DNA of 64,000 bases from Symsagittifera roscoffensis (lineage: Eukaryota > Xenacoelomorpha > Acoela > Convolutidae): contig NC_087069.1 in assembly GCF_963678635.1 (NCBI RefSeq), positions 22,910,360-22,974,359 of the forward strand, written 5' to 3'. Shown here piece after piece: positions 34,273 through 47,511 of this stretch. The notes beneath the pieces were generated by a model. It was given only the letters and a program-made list of their open reading frames with translations, did no database searches and was not told the DNA's origin. Position numbers and translations under genes: made by a program. Numbering within the stretch: position 1 is the stretch's first letter; each line of letters opens with the position of its first letter.

Positions 34273-35880
34273 GCTTGAGTTAACTGCGAATTCATTTTCA
34301 TTTAGTATTCAATATTGAGTAATAAAAAACCATCAGTTGAAAATACAACTAAATTAAAACCAAGAAGAGTTTTCTGCACTTTTTTTGTCATAATGCTACC
34401 TTTTATTTTCTAACGCTACTCAGATTAAATTTTGGTATACTTTTTTTCAAAGTAATTTTTGCCTGTTTTGGGTTAACTTTCTAATATTTTTTTCTTCTTT
34501 TGTGTTTAATGGTTTGTTTCAAGACTAGAAACGTGTTTTTTTTGCGATGACTTATTGATGGGACAGCCGAGTCATAAAACAAACAAAAAAGTTCCGCAAA
34601 TATAACACTTTTTTCATAGCCATTCGTTAGTGGTATTATTTGGAACAAAAATAATCCATCATTGGAAATGCAATTTCATTTATTGCCTCAAAACATTTGT
34701 GTTTACCAAGTTAGTTTTTGTTTTTATGTTTTTCTGGTTGGCAAGGCTGATATTTTTAATTTTTTTTTAACACGCAATTACCATAAAACTAGACCGAATT
34801 GAATGAAACTAATTAACTTTGTACGCGCTGAAAGCATTTCCCAGTTTTTATTCAAATTTTCGTTCAAAAAATTTCCCCTGGGACTTTTTGCTTCAAATTA
34901 GTTTTTGTGTATGGTTAAAAAAATCTCATCAAAATGTTAGCTCAAACATTTTGAACACAATATGAGTGGGAAATGCCTCATTTCAAAATGTGATGCATTA
35001 TTAAGTCATTTGTCATGTTATTGTTTTCTCCGCTTTATGAATACATAATTAGCTTTTTGGTTTTTTTTTTCAGTTTTGAACGAACTCTTTGTCAATACAA
35101 ATGCTCCATTTGAGAAGAGGATATTTTGTTCAATATACATTGGGGATACCTATTTTATGGTTGTTTTTATTGATTCCTGTTTCATACAACTTCATTGTTC
35201 CGTATGCTGTAAAAATGTCAAACTGGCAAACTGACACTCAAATTATTTGCATAATGGCTCATTATAAACACAAAAATTCCGTTAAAATTCGATGAGCATA
35301 TTTAGTAGGTAAACGCAATTTGAATGAATCGATTGCCCGCTTTTTTGACTAGGAAAATTACTTTTTTTCTCATTTTCGTGATAAAAAGATAAAGACTAAA
35401 ATGCACTTGTTCTGATAAAATTTATGGCATGTGTAGTAGCAAATTGATTAAAAGGTAAAAAAATGTGGAATCATTACTTAGAGTTTTCAAAAAGGAAAGA
35501 ATTTGATTTATTTGCTTGTTAAATTAGGTTAACAAATTTTTTATTACAGCAAATTGATTGAAAGTTCAATGCCTTAAAAGACACCTGAAAAGGTGAAAAG
35601 TTCAATTTGATATTGCTTTTTTCTTAGAACACCAACTCTATAGGTATTGCAAAGGTATTATAAATCGCTATAGGCATTATAAAAGAGGATACCGATATTT
35701 TAGCGTAAAAAGTAAAAAAAAAACAGTCTTTTAGCAGACCAACGTAAAACTACTGATGCATATTTGCTTGACAGATGCAAAAAAGCACTTTGTCTGGGTT
35801 GGTTTTTTTAATGTAAGCTTAGCGAAGCGAGCGGTCGCTACTTGCGGCGTTTGTATTTAGCATTCTGAAAAGTTTATTGT
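34273..35880. other. No recognisable gene or repeat
   Basis: AT-rich sequence without supported exons. Confidence 0.4.
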
Positions 35881-35888
35881 TATGATTC

Positions 35889-36247
35889 CAGGGGCGGATC
35901 TATGATTTTCTCGAAGGGGGTGCGAATTTTCAAAAAAATTTCAAAAATTTTGTCAACCTTTTTTTAGGTCGACCAAATTGATTCTCTGAGCACTCCGAGA
36001 ACACTATAAAGACCCCTTTTTGGAAGTTTTGACCAAAAAATTGCGTTTTTTCGCCCCCCCCCCCCCCCCAAAAAAAAAAACTAGTATATATTGGCGCTAA
36101 AAGCGCCTTTAGAAAAATTGAAGTGTCAGTCAGCCAAAATAAATATCTAAAAGTAGTACAAAGGGGGACCATTTGGGTCGGCATGGGGCCGAATACCTGG
36201 AGGGGGGGTAGGGTGGGCTTTTGTACTTTTCTCTAAGTCCGCCCCTG
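35889..36247. mobile_element. Complete hAT-type MITE with 8-bp target duplication
   Basis: Begins 'caggggcggatcta' and ends with the inverted counterpart 'taagtccgcccctg'; flanks are tatgattc (35881-35888) and tatgagtc (36248-36255), a 7/8 match as expected for hAT 8-bp target sites. About 359 bp, no transposase. Contains a 16-nt C run followed by an A run and a 'ggcgctaaaagcgcc' hairpin. The tandem 7.5-kb units start inside this element at 36134. Confidence 0.82.
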
Positions 36248-36861
36248 TATGAGTCTGTTAAAAATTCAGTCTGCTAAAAAATCGGACGAAAAGCATGACC
36301 CGCCCTGGAGTTTCTAGGATAATAATCAATTGCGTTCTCATGGTCAGTCTCCGCAAACATCAAAATTAATTGAATACAAACTTTGTATAAAAACTTGTCA
36401 AAAATTTTGAAACACACTGCAGTGTTTCCACAATTTCACTATAGCTTGTCGCTTAACAAAAGTTTTAGTAGAATAGTGGAAAAGGGACACTTACTGAGAA
36501 AAATATTACATTTCAATTTTTCCCCTCACAATGTTTACTTTCACACTTTGTGGGTTTTTCAAGTTTTGTTGGCCTTCGTTTTACACCTTCCCTTATCCAT
36601 TGATCCCTCGTCCCTCCTTTCATCATTGTTCCCCCTCCTATATTTGGCCCTTTTGGCCCTGTTACCCCGAACCCCGAACATAACGCCCGACCACTTTTGT
36701 CCCACCTTCAGTTTACCCATCCTCCCCCTCCCCCCACGTTAACGACCTCCCTCAAGTGGAGATGCTGTAAAATTTCAAAGTTTAGGGATGGTTAAGCGAG
36801 GGAGGAAATGAATTTGATTGGCTGAAAGGAGGAAAAAGGTTTCGGGGGAGATGAGTTGAAG

Positions 36862-37208
36862 CAGGGGTGGATCTAGGATTTTCTCGAGGGGGGGGGGGGA
36901 TTTTCAAAAAAATTCCAAAAACTTTGTCGACCTTTTTTTTAGGTCGACCAAACTGATTTTCCGAGCACTCCCAAAGCACTAAAAAGACCCTGTTTTTGGA
37001 AAAAATTGCTGCGTCGCAAACAAAATTTTGAAATCAGGCCAAAAAAGAGGCGTTTTTAGGCACTTTTTGTAAAATTTTGACCAAAAAATTTTTGGCGCGC
37101 GCTCTTCCTCAAAATTAGAATATGTTGGCGCCGAAGGCGCCCTCAGAAAATTTTTAGGGTCCGTCATCAAATATGGATATCTCAAAATAGTACAAAGAAA
37201 GGACCTTT
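36862..37208. mobile_element. Partial hAT-type element in unit 1
   Basis: 'caggggtggatctaggattt' starts a diverged relative of the 35889 MITE (shared 'aggtcgaccaaactgatt', 'ggcgccgaaggcgcc', 'tctcaaaatagtac'). The right terminus is missing. Repeated at 44380 and 51884 in units 2 and 3. Confidence 0.6.
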
Positions 37209-39820
37209 AAGGAACTTGTAGGTTTAGATATTTCGATTTTGTATTTAGATTTTCATATTTAGATTTCAGCTATGGCATATTACTTAGATCCTTAGATGTT
37301 TATATTTAGATTTAAGCTATGGAAAACTAGTTCTAGTTTTTGAAGCTTAGTTTAACGCTTCCCAAGCCTTAAAAATGAATATTCTCTGAAAATCGAAAGA
37401 AAAATGAGTTTTTCTTTTTGTTATTAATTTTGTACAGATAACTTTGTACAGAAATTTCAAAAACTTCAAGTTTATTCGCTTAAAACGGCGCATAAAAGAA
37501 GTCTCTAATCTGGAAAACCACAAATTGAAAAAAATCAAGATTTGCTGCCTCAGAGAGAACTGTGGTAGGAACTTTCTGTGCTATTTGAGCAGCAGCTGTA
37601 ACTTCTGGTTTGTTTTTTTTTCTACATACTACACGGTATAGGTTGCAAAAGCATTTTCAAAACTTAACGAAATGAAACCTGTGTTGGTGATTAATAAAAC
37701 CAGTGATATGCTAAATTTAGTACAAATAATTAATTCGCAAAAGCTGTCACTTTAGTCGAATTCACCATATTTGCCACATTAAGTGACTTTTGATCAAAAT
37801 CGTCATAAACGTCGCTCAAAACTGATCGCAAATCAATCTTCTTAAACGAACTTCAGGGGGCTAAAAGAAACAATACTTTGCCTTACAGGCCATTCCTCAA
37901 AGTGACATTTGGGAAAAGTGTTTAGATTAAAATCAACCTAGCTTGACATTTCAATCGGCTAAATTAGTTTAGGAAAACAAAAATCAGTTTGAGGACCATT
38001 TAGTCCTTGAATTAGCTCTAACTTTGGGTTGCTAGTTAAAAACTTTGAATATATTGCATGTTAGAAAATTTTCCATCAGTTTAAGCAAAAATCTGTTTTC
38101 GCAGTTTTAAATTATCTGTTTTCTTAGATTTTTTCTCAGTCTAAATGGAACCAACAATCTGCATGTATAAAAAATTTCAGTTTTTGGCTAAAGTCTTATA
38201 AAATTAATTTGAAAATGGCAGAAAACGAATATAAAGTTGGCAAATTTCTCTTCAAAGGAAACAACCTGAAATGAAATTGCCTTACACCAACAGTTTAACC
38301 TAATATCTCAATTATTATCCCAAAATCAGGGACCATTGAAGTAATGAGTCATCTTTATGGTACTAAATTCTTCATGCCCTTAAAATTTCAGCTTAAAAAA
38401 GTCCTTTGGGACTTTCAAAGACGGTAAGAGTATCTTATCACGCTCTCGTGGTATCTTGAAACATGAATCACTTTCAAACCCGCAGGGATATAGACCCAAA
38501 TTAACACTACAAAGGGTAGGCAATTTCGAATTCCACGTCAAAATCTAACCATTAACCATGTTGCATCTAAGATTGCAAAAATTATATCAACAAACCCTCT
38601 TTTCATATCTTTTCCCGCAGGAAATTTTGGGCTGAAAAAAAAATGAGTCATAGACAAAGAACAAAATCTGAACAGAATCGGGAAAAGAGGAACAAATCTT
38701 TTGTTCAGGAGATGAAAATAGAGAAATCTTCTGAAAAAAAGCTAATCAGATTTTGATAAGAAAATAGCGTTCAAAGCATATATACACATTAACTTACCAT
38801 TTTAATGCCATTTTTGCTGGCATTTTACCGGTGTTTTGCGCATGCTAATTTTAAGTAAAAAGACTCTCACAACTACTTTTTCCTTTCATAGTCTGATTCT
38901 AATTTCCGTGCGCTTTTTCACCTTAGGGGCTTGTTGGTTCCTTTTTCTATAAAACTCTTCTGAGAATTGAAGATAGATGTTTTGTATTTGGGGGTGGAAA
39001 AAGCAAACCCACGTCGTACTTGCCTCCTTTCGAATTTCCATTCTTTTCAGGCCTGATTTGGGGTCTGAGTTGGGTAAAATGGCTTTGGGCTAATCAGTCT
39101 CTAAGTCAATTAGAGTAGCTAATTGCTATTCATATAGCTACCCGCATCCACGTATTATCCCATAAGACCTTCGCACTCCTTGCCTATTTAAATGACGTTA
39201 TACTTCTTCATATTTCCCATTTGATGGATTTCAATTAAGTGCCCAATCCATTAACAAAGTGGGATTTCCTTTAGACTTTTTCTTAAATTTTGCAACCGTA
39301 TAGAAGATTAAAGTTTTTCAACTATCTACAGGGGCAATTGATTTAATTTATGTCACAGACAAATTAGATTATGCATGTGTCTCAACTCTTCAGCTTTTTC
39401 TGACCTCTTGAAAATTTGAACTATTTAACCCTACACTTAAAGAACAGTGATAAATTTTCGTCATCTGCGCACAAATTTAAAATTAGATTTGGTATCAATG
39501 GAGCATTTGAACGAAAGCAAACATTGTCGCATACTAGGGGAAAGAGTTTTTTATTATGAGCTTAAACTCTTCGATGTATGAGAGAGGGGGTGTCTGAGTA
39601 GTAATTCTAATAACAGGAGGGGGGTTGGCGTCTGAAACAGGGATCGGAGGAGTCTGAACAGAGAAATCTAAATAGGGGAGTCTGAAAAAAGGGGATCTCA
39701 AAGAGGCAGAGAAGCCCTTCCCCAAGGAACTGCTTCTCTGCTATTTTCAGATCCCCTCTTCCGACTTCCATCTTCGGTTTCTTCTTCTTCATATCTCATG
39801 CTCTCTTGTGCTGCTCTTAC

Positions 39821-39992
39821 CCTGTTTGATCTCTATGCGTGTATGGTGTGTCTGCATTTGACATCTAAAGGAGAGACTGAAAGCAGTGTGCGGATTACTC
39901 GCACTTTCCCGTACCAGAAACAGACCATTGTCTCTATTGATCAGCAGCAGTTCTGCCTCGTCCACACTCAAGTGACCCCAGAACCAGTCGGG
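39821..39992 (-). CDS. SH2-domain exon, unit 1
   Basis: 172-nt minus-strand exon: acceptor 'acgttttag' ends at 39993, donor 'gtaagagc' begins at 39820. It encodes 57 residues of the N-terminal half of an SH2 (phosphotyrosine-binding) domain: DWFWGHLSVDEAELLL, then DNGLFLVRES with the invariant phosphate-binding Arg, a SLSFR strand and HTRI with the His of strand D. The match is closest in style to Csk/CTK, GRB2/CRK or PLC-gamma SH2 domains; the parent family cannot be fixed from half a domain. The exon for the second half was not found in the 3.7 kb downstream within the unit. A weak GDELLII segment upstream (40035-40110) faintly recalls an SH3 exon but lacks the Trp. This could be a real exon of a long gene or a captured exon. 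Confidence 0.8.
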
Positions 39993-40178
39993 CTAAAACG
40001 TATTGAACAAACAGAAGTCACAATGAGGAGCGCTGGTAAAGTGGCTAAGTTTCCGCCTCTCAAGCGAATGATTAGAAGTTCGTCGCCCACAAAGATCCCT
40101 TCTGGATGTTTCAGAGAGAGGTAAGATGATCCAGTCCAGAAAAATTGAACCAAAAAATTTGCATGCAATTCTTAACCA

Positions 40179-40582
40179 GGGGCGCATTTTAGGTTTTTCG
40201 TGTTGCGCTGAACAGCTTGTATGTTGTCCATTTCCTTGTAGATAAATAGTGTTATTCAGCTCTACCATGAAACAACATTATTAAATGGGCTGATTTATGA
40301 ACTTGATGTGTGGCCATGTTATGTTGTTCTGTGAAAGAGTACATAGACATTTGGCGAATACTATATGTAATGATATGGCTGTTTTGAAATTGTTTATGAT
40401 TTTATAGCTTTCTAGTTCAACTTCTTTTTGTGAACCGAGCGTTCTTACATAACCGCAGAGGGTGGATCTTTCTGTTATAAGGCCCAAAACTGCCAAATTT
40501 TCAATTAAGCGTCTTTTTAAGAAAATTTTTCGCAACCCAGCCTCCCCCCCCCCCGGGGAAATTTTTTACGCACGCCACTGGT
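40179..40582. mobile_element. Possible inverted-repeat element in the 7.5-kb unit
   Basis: 'caggggcgcatttta' on the left and, inverted on the right, 'cagtggcgtgcgtaaaa' next to a C run. Terminal match is imperfect and flanking 8-mers agree only 5/8. Present in all three units. Confidence 0.3.
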
Positions 40583-41261
40583 TTCAACTAACCAGATTTT
40601 TTAGCATTACGATTCACTTTTCAAAATAACCAAAAGATCTATTTTGGGCATTACAATAGAAAAGACCCCAGAGGGTTTCTGTGTAGCAACTATATCCTCA
40701 GAAAGAGAAGCTGGCAGTTTTCAAATACTTATTCTACGAATCACAATTTTCATTGAAACCCAATGAGAACATTGGCAGCAGACATTTAAGAGTCATGAAA
40801 AATGTGATAATTATAATTATAAGGAAGCGGAATGTTTTCAACAAAAAAACCTAATCGAGAACATGAATTAGACACGATATAGTTTTTAGGGAAAACTCAA
40901 TTTTTACTTTTTAACTTTTTATTGAGAATAAAAGAACGACTAAAACTCGGATTATACTAGAACTTTGTGGAAAAAAGTGTTCTGTATCCGTAGTAAGTAG
41001 CTGTAGCTGTACAAAAAAGTGATGCAAATGTCTGTTTTATGATAATATATGCGCCCTGCCATACGTTATAAAAATCAGACAACGCAGTCCAATTTCCGCA
41101 TAATTTACAACAAAGTTTTTTTTTATATCCGTTAGCTGAAGCGAAAATCTTTTGAAATCAATTTCAAGTTTACAACTAGGTTGCTTTTGTTGAAACTTAA
41201 TTTGACCAAAACATTTGACCAGAAACTTTAGAACAGAAGAAATTTTTGAAAATATGAGAAA

Positions 41262-41786
41262 ACAAGACAGCTAGTATCAGGGCAAAGCCCTGAATGTTCC
41301 GACTACTTTTTAAGGTCTATGAAGCAGTAATAAAATGAAAAAAATTGAATTAAAAAAAAATAAAAAGAAAAGATTGTTCTTTTAAAATTTGAGATTTTTT
41401 GTGAAAATCATCAACCCACACACCATATAAAGTACAAAATGATCAATTTCGCTCCTAGTGGCAAATATATTATGGCAAATAAGCTTCTTTCAAACAATTT
41501 GGAACGATTTCTAAAACGGCTTAAATCTCCGCTTACAAGTTAATAGCGCGAAACATATCGCGCGTTACTTCTCCCAAATTGGCCAGCATGGCAATCTTTA
41601 AACCCCCATAACTTTACAAAAAATGATTAGAAGTGAAGTATCTATTCATATTTAAGCTCAGGACAAGAATACTTTTTGAAAAATATTTAAAAATTCATTC
41701 ATGAATGGCTAGTTAAAAAGTCGAATATTGTCTGAAGAAAATAAAAAACCCCCAGCAGAAACAATCCGTTAATTTCGTTACGAAAT
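41262..41786. mobile_element. R1 in unit 1
   Basis: Opposite orientation to 11085-11580. Hairpin 'tcagggcaaagccctga' at 41277-41293 preceded by 'aacaagac', other end 'ttaatttcgttacgaaat'. Identical placement in units 2 and 3. Confidence 0.7.
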
Positions 41787-42462
41787 CCTTAACAATAAGA
41801 TTAAAAAATTGCACTATAATGTTAGAGTTAATTATACACAATTTGGTTGTAGTCCGAAAGTCCGAAAAATAACAAAAATCTTTATACTCGAGGTGATTTT
41901 TCTATTAACACTTCATTAAAAACTCAAAATACTAAACAATATCTTGTCTGTGATTAGTTATTGGTAGAAATAGGGGTTTAAAAACTGTCAGCTAAGTCAA
42001 TCTAGGTAAATTTATGGTTTCTTGTAGAAATTCATCTAGAGCAAGCTACAAGCGTTTCTGTGCAGTGAAATAATCTACATTTAATTGCATTTAGTACTTG
42101 GTGTTTTTTGCAATCGGTAAGTGTGGCGGATAATCAAACAACCGCCATATCTCCAGACCACCATATACTGAGGCCAAAAATAAATAAATCAGTAATACGT
42201 ATTTAAATCATAATTACTTAACAATTGCATAACAACAATCAAAATCTGTTGTTATGTTGCACAAAAATATTAAATTTGCGGCTTCTTAAAATAGTAATCT
42301 TGTTTTTGGTTTGTTGGCCCATCGGCTTGTTGGCCTACCACCGGTAGGTGTATTTTAGGCCAAAAATGTGACAAGCAAAAAACTAATAGTTTGTGCCAAA
42401 CTTAAGCAAGAAATGAATTTGGTGAAGTAAGTAATTTCCCAAACGCTGGGATTTCAAAAAAT

Positions 42463-42464
<2 letters not shown>

Positions 42465-42512
<48 letters not shown>
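42465..42512. repeat. (TA)n microsatellite, unit 1
   Basis: 48 bp of alternating AT. The equivalent tracts are 40 bp at 49982-50021 and at least 46 bp at 57486-57531. Confidence 0.95.
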
Positions 42513-42515
<3 letters not shown>

Positions 42516-43059
42516 TCGGTCAAAAACCAAAAAAAAAGTGATAGCATATTTCTTCGTCCTAACAATTATGTTAAGTGTTGTTAGATTTTAGGTATGTAGA
42601 AAAATTGTGCAAATAATACGATTATGAGACCAGGTGCTCCAAAAATCTACTTGAGACTAAAATGCCTCTGGTTTCGAAAACGTTACTCTAAGGATTGGAC
42701 TAGGTCACTAGTTTTAAATTTAAACATCGCTTTATATAGATCTTTTTAGAAAAAACCCAGCATTTGAGTCGATTAGCATCCCAATGTAAAAGTTGCAGCT
42801 GAATAAATCGCTGCTGTAAAGTTTGGATCTAAAAATTATGAATTTGAATTGCGTGCTTTTCGCAAAATACAAAAATTTTTCAGTAATATTAAATCTTTTT
42901 AATTTTTTTTTTGAAAACTTAGGCTGAATGAGTTTTCGTCCGAATGAACACTTGTATGATATGAAAAACTACGAAACCATGCAAATATCTTTTCATGTAG
43001 GGTAAGCTTCAGCTGGCGTATATGATCTCTGATCTTATTCTCGGCTGGTTTAGATGGTC

Positions 43060-43500
43060 TGTTGATTTTTGACAAAACTTACTTATCGGAGGGCTTATTG
43101 TTTAGACTTTCGAAGAAAACGGAATTTTTATGCTCGGCCTGGTTTTTTTATTCAGTCAATTTTCGCCGATCAAAATAATAGTTTTCAACAAAAATTTTTT
43201 ATACCCCATTGAAGATATCAACTTCCTGAGTTCAAATAAAAAAAAATATTTCAGCTCCGATCATTTGTTGTAAAGTTCTGGGGGTTTGAAAATTACTGAA
43301 TTGGCCATGTTCATGTTTTGGACTAAATTATTCGCGCTTTGAAGAGTCTGTTCATAATGCTGAGAGCGTAACGCGAAATGTTTATGCGAGGCGAATTATC
43401 CCGCACAACAAAAAATTGTTCCAAATTGAATTGAAACTAGCTAATTGGTGGTCGTATCAATTTTGTACGACTCAAAGTTTTGCTGTTGTTTTGGCAAATT
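43060..43500. repeat. Older R1 copy at the end of unit 1
   Basis: 'gactttcgaagaaaacgg', 'tgctcggcctgg', 'aattattcgcgct', 'attgttccaaattgaattga' follow the R1 order in the 11085 orientation, but the hairpin end has decayed. Repeated at about 50580-51010 in unit 2. Confidence 0.6.
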
Positions 43501-46500
43501 TTCAAAAACGGTACTGAGTTCTCTCCTGCTACTTTAGGAAATGAAAAGTTTCTGCATCAAACTATTGACATAATTCAATTTTTTCATCACATGCACTTAC
43601 TTTTCTGAAAGTTTTACGATCAATTAAGAAGAAGATAGCTTCTTGCCAAAATAAATATCTCAAAGTAGTACAAAGGGGGACCATTTGGGTCGGCATGGGG
43701 CCGAATCCCTGGAGGGGGGGGGGGGGGTAGGGTGGGCCTTTGTACTCTTCTCTAAGTCCGCCCCTGTATGAGTCTGCTAAAAATTCAGTCTGCTAAGAAA
43801 TCGGACGAAAAGCATGACCGCCCTGGAGTTTCTAGGATAATAATCAATTGCGTTCTCATGGTCAGTCTCCGCAAACATCAAAATTAATTGAATTCAAACT
43901 TTGTATAAAAACTTGTCAAAAATTTTGAAACACACTGCAGTGTTTCCACAATTTCACTATAGCTTGTCGCTTAACAAAAGTTTTAGTAGAATAGTGGAAA
44001 AGGGACACTTACTGAGAAAAATATTACATTTCAATTTTTCCCCTCACAATGTTTACTTTCACACTTTGTGGGTTTTTCAAGTTTTGTTGGCCTTCGTTTT
44101 ACACCTTCCCTTATCCATTGATCCCTCGTCCCTCCTTTCATCATTGTTCCCCCTCCTATATTTGGCCCTTTTGGCCCTGTTACCCCGAACCCCGAACATA
44201 ACGCCCGACCACTTTTGTCCCACCTTCAGTTTACCCATCCTCCCCCTCCCCCCACGTTAACGACCTCCCTCAAGTGGAGATGCTGTAAAATTTCAAAGTT
44301 TAGGGATGGTTAAGCGAGGGAGGAAATGAATTTGATTGGCTGAAAGGAGGAAAAAGGTTTCGGGGGAGATGAGTTGAAGCAGGGGTGGATCTAGGATTTT
44401 CTCGAGGGGGGGGGGGGGGGGAATTTTCAAAAAAATTCCAAAAACTTTGTCGACCTTTTTTTTAGGTCGACCAAACTGATTTTCCGAGCACTCCCAAAGC
44501 ACTAAAAAGACCCTGTTTTTGGAAAAAATTGCTGCGTCGCAAACAAAATTTTGAAATCAGGCCAAAAAAGAGGCGTTTTTAGGCACTTTTTGTAAAATTT
44601 TGACCAAAAAATTTTTGGCGCGCGCTCTTCCTCAAAATTAGAATATGTTGGCGCCGAAGGCGCCCTCAGAAAATTTTTAGGGTCCGTCATCAAATATGGA
44701 TATCTCAAAATAGTACAAAGAAAGGACCTTTAAGGAACTTGTAGGTTTAGATATTTCGATTTTGTATTTAGATTTTCATATTTAGATTTCAGCTATGGCA
44801 TATTACTTAGATCCTTAGATGTTTATATTTAGATTTAAGCTATGGCAAACTAGTTCTAGTTTTTGAAGCTTAGTTTAACGCTTCCCAAGCCTTAAAAATG
44901 AATATTCTCTGAAAATCGAAAGAAAAATGAGTTTTTTCTTTTGTTATTAATTTTGTACAGATAACTTTGTACAGAAATTTCAAAAACTTCAAGTTTATTC
45001 GCTTAAAACGGCGCATAAAAGAAGTCTCTAATCTGGAAAACCACAAATTGAAAAAAATCAAGATTTGCTGCCTCAGAGAGAACTGTGGTAGGAACTTTCT
45101 GTGCTATTTGAGCAGCAGCTGTAACTTCTGGTTTGTTTTTTTTCTACATACTACACGGTATAGGTTGCAAAAGCATTTTCAAAACTTAACGAAATGAAAC
45201 CTGTGTTGGTGATTAATAAAACCAGTGATATGCTAAATTTAGTACAAATAATTAATTCGCAAAAGCTGTCACTTTAGTCGAATTCACCATATTTGCCACA
45301 TTAAGTGACTTTTGATCAAAATCGTCATAAACGTCGCTCAAAACTGATCGCAAATCAATCTTCTTAAACGAACTTCAGGGGGCTAAAAGAAACAATACTT
45401 TGCCTTACAGGCCATTCCTCAAAGTGACATTTGGGAAAAGTGTTTAGATTAAAATCAACCTAGCTTGACATTTCAATCGGCTAAATTAGTTTAGGAAAAC
45501 AAAAATCAGTTTGAGGACCATTTAGTCCTTGAATTAGCTCTAACTTTGGGTTGCTAGTTAAAAACTTTGAATATATTGCATGTTAGAAAATTTTCCATCA
45601 GTTTAAGCAAAAATCTGTTTTCGCAGTTTTAAATTATCTGTTTTCTTAGATTTTTTCTCAGTCTAAATGGAACCAACAATCTGCATGTATAAAAAATTTC
45701 AGTTTTTGGCTAAAGTCTTATAAAATTAATTTGAAAATGGCAGAAAACGAATATAAAGTTGGCAAATTTCTCTTCAAAGGAAACAACCTGAAATGAAATT
45801 GCCTTACACCAACAGTTTAACCTAATATCTCAATTATTATCCCAAAATCAGGGACCATTGAAGTAATGAGTCATCTTTATGGTACTAAATTCTTCATGCC
45901 CTTAAAATTTCAGCTTAAAAAAGTCCTTTGGGACTTTCAAAGACGGTAAGAGTATCTTATCACGCTCTCGTGGTATCTTGAAACATGAATCACTTTCAAA
46001 CCCGCAGGGATATAGACCCAAATTAACACTACAAAGGGTAGGCAATTTCGAATTCCACGTCAAAATCTAACCATTAACCATGTTGCATCTAAGATTGCAA
46101 AAATTATATCAACAAACCCTCTTTTCATATCTTTTCCCGCAGGAAATTTTGGGCTGAAAAAAAATGAGTCATAGACAAAGAACAAAATCTGAACAGAATC
46201 GGGAAAAGAGGAACAAATCTTTTGTTCAGGAGATGAAAATAGAGAAATCTTCTGAAAAAAAGCTAATCAGATTTTGATAAGAAAATAGCGTTCAAAGCAT
46301 ATATACATTAACTTACCATTTTAATGCCATTTTTGCTGGCATTTTACCGGTGTTTTGCGCATGCTAATTTTAAGTAAAAAGACTCTCACAACTACTTTTT
46401 CCTTTCATAGTCTGATTCTAATTTCCGTGCGCTTTTTCACCTTAGGGGCTTGTTGGTTCCTTTTTCTATAAAACTCTTCTGAGAATTGAAGATAGATGTT

Positions 46501-47339
46501 TTGTATTTGGGGGTGGAAAAAGCAAACCCACGTCGTACTTGCCTCCTTTCGAATTTCCATTCTTTTCAGGCCTGATTTGGGGTCTGAGTTGGGTAAAATG
46601 GCTTTGGGCTAATCAGTCTCTAAGTCAATTAGAGTAGCTAATTGCTATTCATATAGCTACCCGCATCCACGTATTATCCCATAAGACCTTCGCACTCCTT
46701 GCCTATTTAAATGACGTTATACTTCTTCATATTTCCCATTTGATGGATTTCAATTAAGTGCCCAATCCATTAACAAAGTGGGATTTCCTTTAGACTTTTT
46801 CTTAAATTTTGCAACCGTATAGAAGATTAAAGTTTTTCAACTATCTACAGGGGCAATTGATTTAATTTATGTCACAGACAAATTAGATTATGCATGTGTC
46901 TCAACTCTTCAGCTTTTTCTGACCTCTTGAAAATTTGAACTATTTAACCCTACACTTAAAGAACAGTGATAAATTTTCGTCATCTGCGCACAAATTTAAA
47001 ATTAGATTTGGTATCAATGGAGCATTTGAACGAAAGCAAACATTGTCGCATACTAGGGGAAAGAGTTTTTTATTATGAGCTTAAACTCTTCGATGTATGA
47101 GAGAGGGGGTGTCTGAGTAGTAATTCTAATAACAGGAGGGGGGTTGGCGTCTGAAACAGGGATCGGAGGAGTCTGAACAGAGAAATCTAAATAGGGGAGT
47201 CTGAAAAAAGGGGATCTCAAAGAGGCAGAGAAGCCCTTCCCCAAGGAACTGCTTCTCTGCTATTTTCAGATCCCCTCTTCCGACTTCCATCTTCGGTTTC
47301 TTCTTCTTCATATCTCATGCTCTCTTGTGCTGCTCTTAC

Positions 47340-47511
47340 CCTGTTTGATCTCTATGCGTGTATGGTGTGTCTGCATTTGACATCTAAAGGAGAGACTGAA
47401 AGCAGTGTGCGGATTACTCGCACTTTCCCGTACCAGAAACAGACCATTGTCTATATTGATCAGCAGCAGTTCTGCCTCGTCCACACTCAAGTGACCCCAG
47501 AACCAGTCGGG
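47340..47511 (-). CDS. SH2-domain exon, unit 2
   Basis: Same exon with intact acceptor and donor. One coding change is visible: INRDNG becomes INIDNG (AGA to ATA) in the loop before the FLVRES strand; the phosphate-binding Arg is unaffected. Confidence 0.78.

Larger units (their letters stand above)
36134..43645. repeat. 7.5-kb tandem unit, copy 1
   Basis: First of three near-identical units (periods 7512 and 7511 bp, from the landmark 'ccaaaataaatatct' at 36134, 43646 and 51157). It begins inside the hAT MITE and ends at 'gatagcttcttg'. Contents in order: right part of the MITE, a pyrimidine-rich block (36560-36740), a partial hAT-like element (36862), unannotated AT-rich sequence, an SH2 exon on the minus strand (39821-39992), a possible inverted-repeat element (40179-40582), R1 (41262-41786), a (TA)n tract (42465-42512) and a second, degraded R1 copy (43060-43500). 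Confidence 0.95.

Noticed and set aside
36383-36742. 119-codon plus-strand frame found in all three 7.5-kb units
   Set aside because: Its repetition is explained by recent duplication of the whole unit, not by selection; composition follows the C-rich block, and unit 3 changes residues freely.
39534-39792. Proline-rich minus-strand frames just downstream of the SH2 exon
   Set aside because: Two overlapping frames, imperfect 25-bp repeats and no good acceptor; cannot be tied to the SH2 gene.
39993-40268. Possible SH3 exon upstream of the SH2 exon (GDELLII segment)
   Set aside because: Lacks the conserved Trp and proper length, and no matching donor keeps the SH2 frame.
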